From Bacteroidales bacterium (GTDB lineage Bacteria; Bacteroidota; Bacteroidia; Bacteroidales; P3), in contig JAFZEK010000170.1 of assembly GCA_017560705.1 (NCBI GenBank), forward strand, positions 1-16,509: a DNA stretch of 16,509 nucleotides, written 5' to 3'. The translations under genes were made by a program, and so were the position numbers. Below are positions 14,609 to 16,509 of this stretch, piece by piece (position 1 is the stretch's first letter; the number at the start of each line of letters is the position of its first letter). Under the pieces are notes generated by a model, which made no database searches, had not been told where the DNA came from, and saw only the letters and a list, made by a program, of their open reading frames with translations.

Positions 14609-15085
14609 CTATTTATTTTCTACGTCTTTATTGTAGGGATTTTCCAATATGACGGAATATATCATTGCTTTTCGCAAATCAAATTCTTTCATCTCTTCCA
14701 CATCCACTACATCCACATCTTCAGGTTTTTGAACTGTATATGGCTCGTCTGTCTTTTTAGTTTCCGGCTCGTCTGAACTATATGTTTCCAGACTTTCATA
14801 CATTATTTCAGTATGTTCAGCACTATCTACATGTGGTTCTTCAAAACCAAAATATTGTTCCCCTTCGAACCTTCCCAACTCTTCGTTGTTATTATTCTCA
14901 GAGAAAACATCATCAGACATTTCTTCTTTCACATCCTCGTATTCGTGCAGAGGGTGTGAAGGTTGATCAGAGTTTTCCAAATCCGTATCAACAGAAGAAG
15001 TATTACCTTTTTTCTTCTTTGCAGAGGAAAGCGAAGATAATACAGCTAACACAATAGCAATAATTAGAGACCAATATCCATCCAT
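14609..15085 (-). CDS. Small acidic membrane-anchored protein of unknown function (158 aa)
   Basis: Residues 4-22 (YWSLIIAIVLAVLSSLSSA) form one membrane segment followed by KKKK, so the bulk of the protein should be cytoplasmic by the positive-inside rule. Residues 30-130 are a low-complexity acidic linker rich in Glu, Asp, Ser and Asn. The C-terminus EFDLRKAMIYSVILENPYN (about 134-152) is an ordered amphipathic helix. 'FDLRKAVIYSEIL' endings recur in small Bacteroidota membrane proteins I recall, but I know no function. This short end is probably the functional part, held at the membrane by a flexible tether. A strong promoter lies just upstream and the TonB-dependent receptor follows after 36 bp with no terminator between, so it probably opens the receptor-cargo-PorV operon. 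Confidence 0.8.
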   Translation of the reverse strand: MDGYWSLIIAIVLAVLSSLSSAKKKKGNTSSVDTDLENSDQPSHPLHEYEDVKEEMSDDVFSENNNNEELGRFEGEQYFGFEEPHVDSAEHTEIMYESLETYSSDEPETKKTDEPYTVQKPEDVDVVDVEEMKEFDLRKAMIYSVILENPYNKDVENK

Positions 15086-15107
15086 TTTCTACCATTAAAA
15101 CAGTTTG

Positions 15108-15138
15108 CAAAACTAACAATTCTAATTCCTAATTCAAA
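15108..15138 (-). promoter_or_regulatory. Bacteroidota-type promoter for the secretion-module operon
   Basis: On the minus strand a -33 TTTG (complement of 15135-15138), a 19-bp spacer and a -7 TAGTTTTG (complement of 15108-15115) match the TTTG-N19-TAnnTTTG consensus of Bacteroidota housekeeping sigma factors exactly. Transcription would start near 15101, leaving a short leader of about 15 nt before the ATG at 15085. It is the best promoter in the window. Confidence 0.8.
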
Positions 15139-15144
15139 CCTAAA

Positions 15145-15199
15145 AAATGTTATAAAGAGTTTCAAGAGGTTGAAAGTATTTATTCTCAACCCCTTGAAA
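15145..15199 (-). terminator. Hairpin terminator after secDF
   Basis: Arms TTTCAAGAGGTTGA (15160-15173) and TCAACCCCTTGAAA (15186-15199) pair over 14 bp with a 12-nt loop. The single irregular pair is a G:U wobble in minus-strand RNA. The stem starts 7 bp past the secDF stop codon. The T tract is delayed (CTCTTTATAACATTTTTT), so efficiency is uncertain, but placement before the next promoter supports the role. Confidence 0.65.
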
Positions 15200-15206
15200 A
15201 CTGTAT

Positions 15207-16509
15207 TTATTTTTTATCAGCAAGTTTAGCGTTATCCTTTTCTTCTTTGCGTTTCAATAAATCGAACACTACTGGTCCGGAAATGCAAACAGAAGAGAAA
15301 GTACCGGCGGCAACACCTACTAACAATGCAAATACGAAACCACGAATAACTTCACCACCAAAGATAAACATCATCAACAATACTATCAAAGTAGAACCTG
15401 ATGAGTTTACTGTACGGCTCAAAGTAGAGTTAATAGCACCATTAACTTGTTCTTGCAATGAGCGTTTTGGATAAAGAACTCTGTATTCGCGAACGCGGTC
15501 GAAGATAACCACTGTTGCATTGATAGAATAACCAATAACGGTAAGGATTGCAGCGATGAAAGATTGATCCACTTCCATGTTGAATGGTAAGATTCCGTGG
15601 AACAATGCAAAAGCACCTATTGCTATAAGAGCATCATGAGCCAATGCAATGATACCACCAAGACCAAATTGCCATCTTCTGAAACGTAAACCTATGTAGA
15701 TAAAGATCATCATCAAACCGGCTAACACTGCAATAACAGCATCGCGTTGGATATCTTTAGCCATTGTAGGTCCTACAATTTCTGAACTTATAATTCCTAG
15801 AGGATTAGTTTCTGTAGAAGAGAATTCTTTCAATGTAATATCATTCTTGAAGAATGCTTTTGTTCCTTCGTACAATTTTCCTACTATTTCATCTTTTACA
15901 GCATCATTATCTTCTTTGATTTTGTATTTAGTAGTAACTTTTATTTGGTTAGAAGGTCCGAAAGTTTTTACTTCAGGAGCATCTTCAAATTGGTTTCCTA
16001 AGCTAGAACGAACATCAACAGTGCTCAAAGGTTGGTCGAAACGAATAACGTAAGTTCTACCACCTTGGAAGTCGATACCATAGTTCAAACCACGGATAGC
16101 CAAAGAAGCAATACCTACAAGAACAACAGTACCAGCTATTATGTAGAATGTTTTGCGTTTTGCAACAGAGTCATAGTTTACATTTCTCAAGAAGTTTTCA
16201 GAGAAAGAGAATGAGAATGTCATATTCTTTTTATGATTCAACATCCATTCAATGCACAAACGAGTGATGAAGATACTTGTAAACAATGAAGTACATATAC
16301 CCACACACAATGTAACAGCAAAACCTTGAACAGGACCGGAACCGAATAAAATCAATACAATACCAGTCAACAAAGTAGTAACGTTACCGTCGATGATAGC
16401 AGAGTAAGCATTCTTGAAACCTTCGGTAACTGAAGTAGCAATGCTCTTTCCGCTTCTTAGTTCTTCCTTAATACGTTCGTAGATAATAACGTTAGCATCC
16501 ACAGCCATA
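15207..16509 (-). CDS. secDF: SecDF protein-export membrane protein, C-terminal part (partial)
   Basis: SecD and SecF use the proton gradient to pull proteins out of SecYEG on the periplasmic side. The visible 433 residues start inside the SecD half (MAVDANVIIYERIKEELR, normally in the membrane domain of SecD) and continue without interruption into SecF. In visible numbering, SecD membrane helices end near residue 90. The SecF half begins near 105 with its first helix at about 119-137 and the SecF signature LNYGIDFQGGRTYVIRF (141-157). The periplasmic domain runs to about 250. The second membrane cluster carries TVIGYSINATVVIFDRVREY (323-342). The tail is charged (LKRKEEKDNAKLADKK). The Met at 16508 is internal; the true start lies outside the window. 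A fused SecDF is usual in Bacteroidota. T9SS cargo must first cross the inner membrane by Sec, so it supports the downstream module generally. Confidence 0.95.
   Translation of the reverse strand, partial: MAVDANVIIYERIKEELRSGKSIATSVTEGFKNAYSAIIDGNVTTLLTGIVLILFGSGPVQGFAVTLCVGICTSLFTSIFITRLCIEWMLNHKKNMTFSFSFSENFLRNVNYDSVAKRKTFYIIAGTVVLVGIASLAIRGLNYGIDFQGGRTYVIRFDQPLSTVDVRSSLGNQFEDAPEVKTFGPSNQIKVTTKYKIKEDNDAVKDEIVGKLYEGTKAFFKNDITLKEFSSTETNPLGIISSEIVGPTMAKDIQRDAVIAVLAGLMMIFIYIGLRFRRWQFGLGGIIALAHDALIAIGAFALFHGILPFNMEVDQSFIAAILTVIGYSINATVVIFDRVREYRVLYPKRSLQEQVNGAINSTLSRTVNSSGSTLIVLLMMFIFGGEVIRGFVFALLVGVAAGTFSSVCISGPVVFDLLKRKEEKDNAKLADKK

Noticed and set aside
15207..16508. A separate complete gene starting at the ATG at 16508
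   Set aside because: The sequence begins inside the conserved SecD membrane domain (AVDANVIIYER), so this Met is internal and the gene continues beyond the window.

Overview
All genes in this window lie on the minus strand. The organism looks like a member of the Bacteroidota, most likely the order Bacteroidales. The evidence is AT-rich DNA, a fused SecDF, a TonB-dependent receptor with an N-terminal carboxypeptidase-regulatory-like domain, a type IX secretion system (T9SS) cargo protein with a C-terminal sorting domain, a PorV/PorQ-family barrel, lipoproteins with Lys-acidic residues after the lipobox, a BspA-like leucine-rich-repeat start, and promoters of the TTTG / TAnnTTTG type.

Layout in transcription order, from high to low coordinates. 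(1) 16509-15207 is the 3' part of secDF, followed by a hairpin terminator. (2) A textbook Bacteroidota promoter (15138-15108) precedes a likely four-gene transcription unit: a small acidic membrane protein (15085-14609), a 1228-residue TonB-dependent receptor (14572-10886), a 1637-residue secreted protein with a T9SS sorting domain (10849-5936) and a PorV/PorQ-family outer-membrane protein (5897-4827). Gaps are only 36-38 bp and the unit closes with a perfect 15-bp terminator hairpin. (3) greA and a HIT-family gene (4662-3774) form a small housekeeping operon with its own promoter and strong terminator. (4) 3704-3127 is a repeat-rich non-coding block. It holds six copies of a 10-bp palindrome phased every 22 bp, three CCGTCA hexamers about 22 bp apart, and a large imperfect palindrome. 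(5) An ECF-like sigma factor (3085-2594) is followed without real gaps by a tiny single-span membrane protein, a second membrane-anchored protein and a lipoprotein (down to 1323). (6) A 414-bp non-coding gap contains an imperfect stem-loop of about 80 nt. (7) A lipoprotein (908-327) and the start of a BspA-like leucine-rich-repeat protein (255 to the window edge) complete the window.

How the genes may work together: the receptor, giant cargo and PorV-like barrel look like a dedicated outer-membrane/T9SS module. The sigma-factor operon looks like a small envelope-signalling unit with a non-standard candidate anti-sigma factor and two exported outputs. The least explained DNA is the phased palindrome array at 3532-3652 and the nested stem-loop at 1022-1101.
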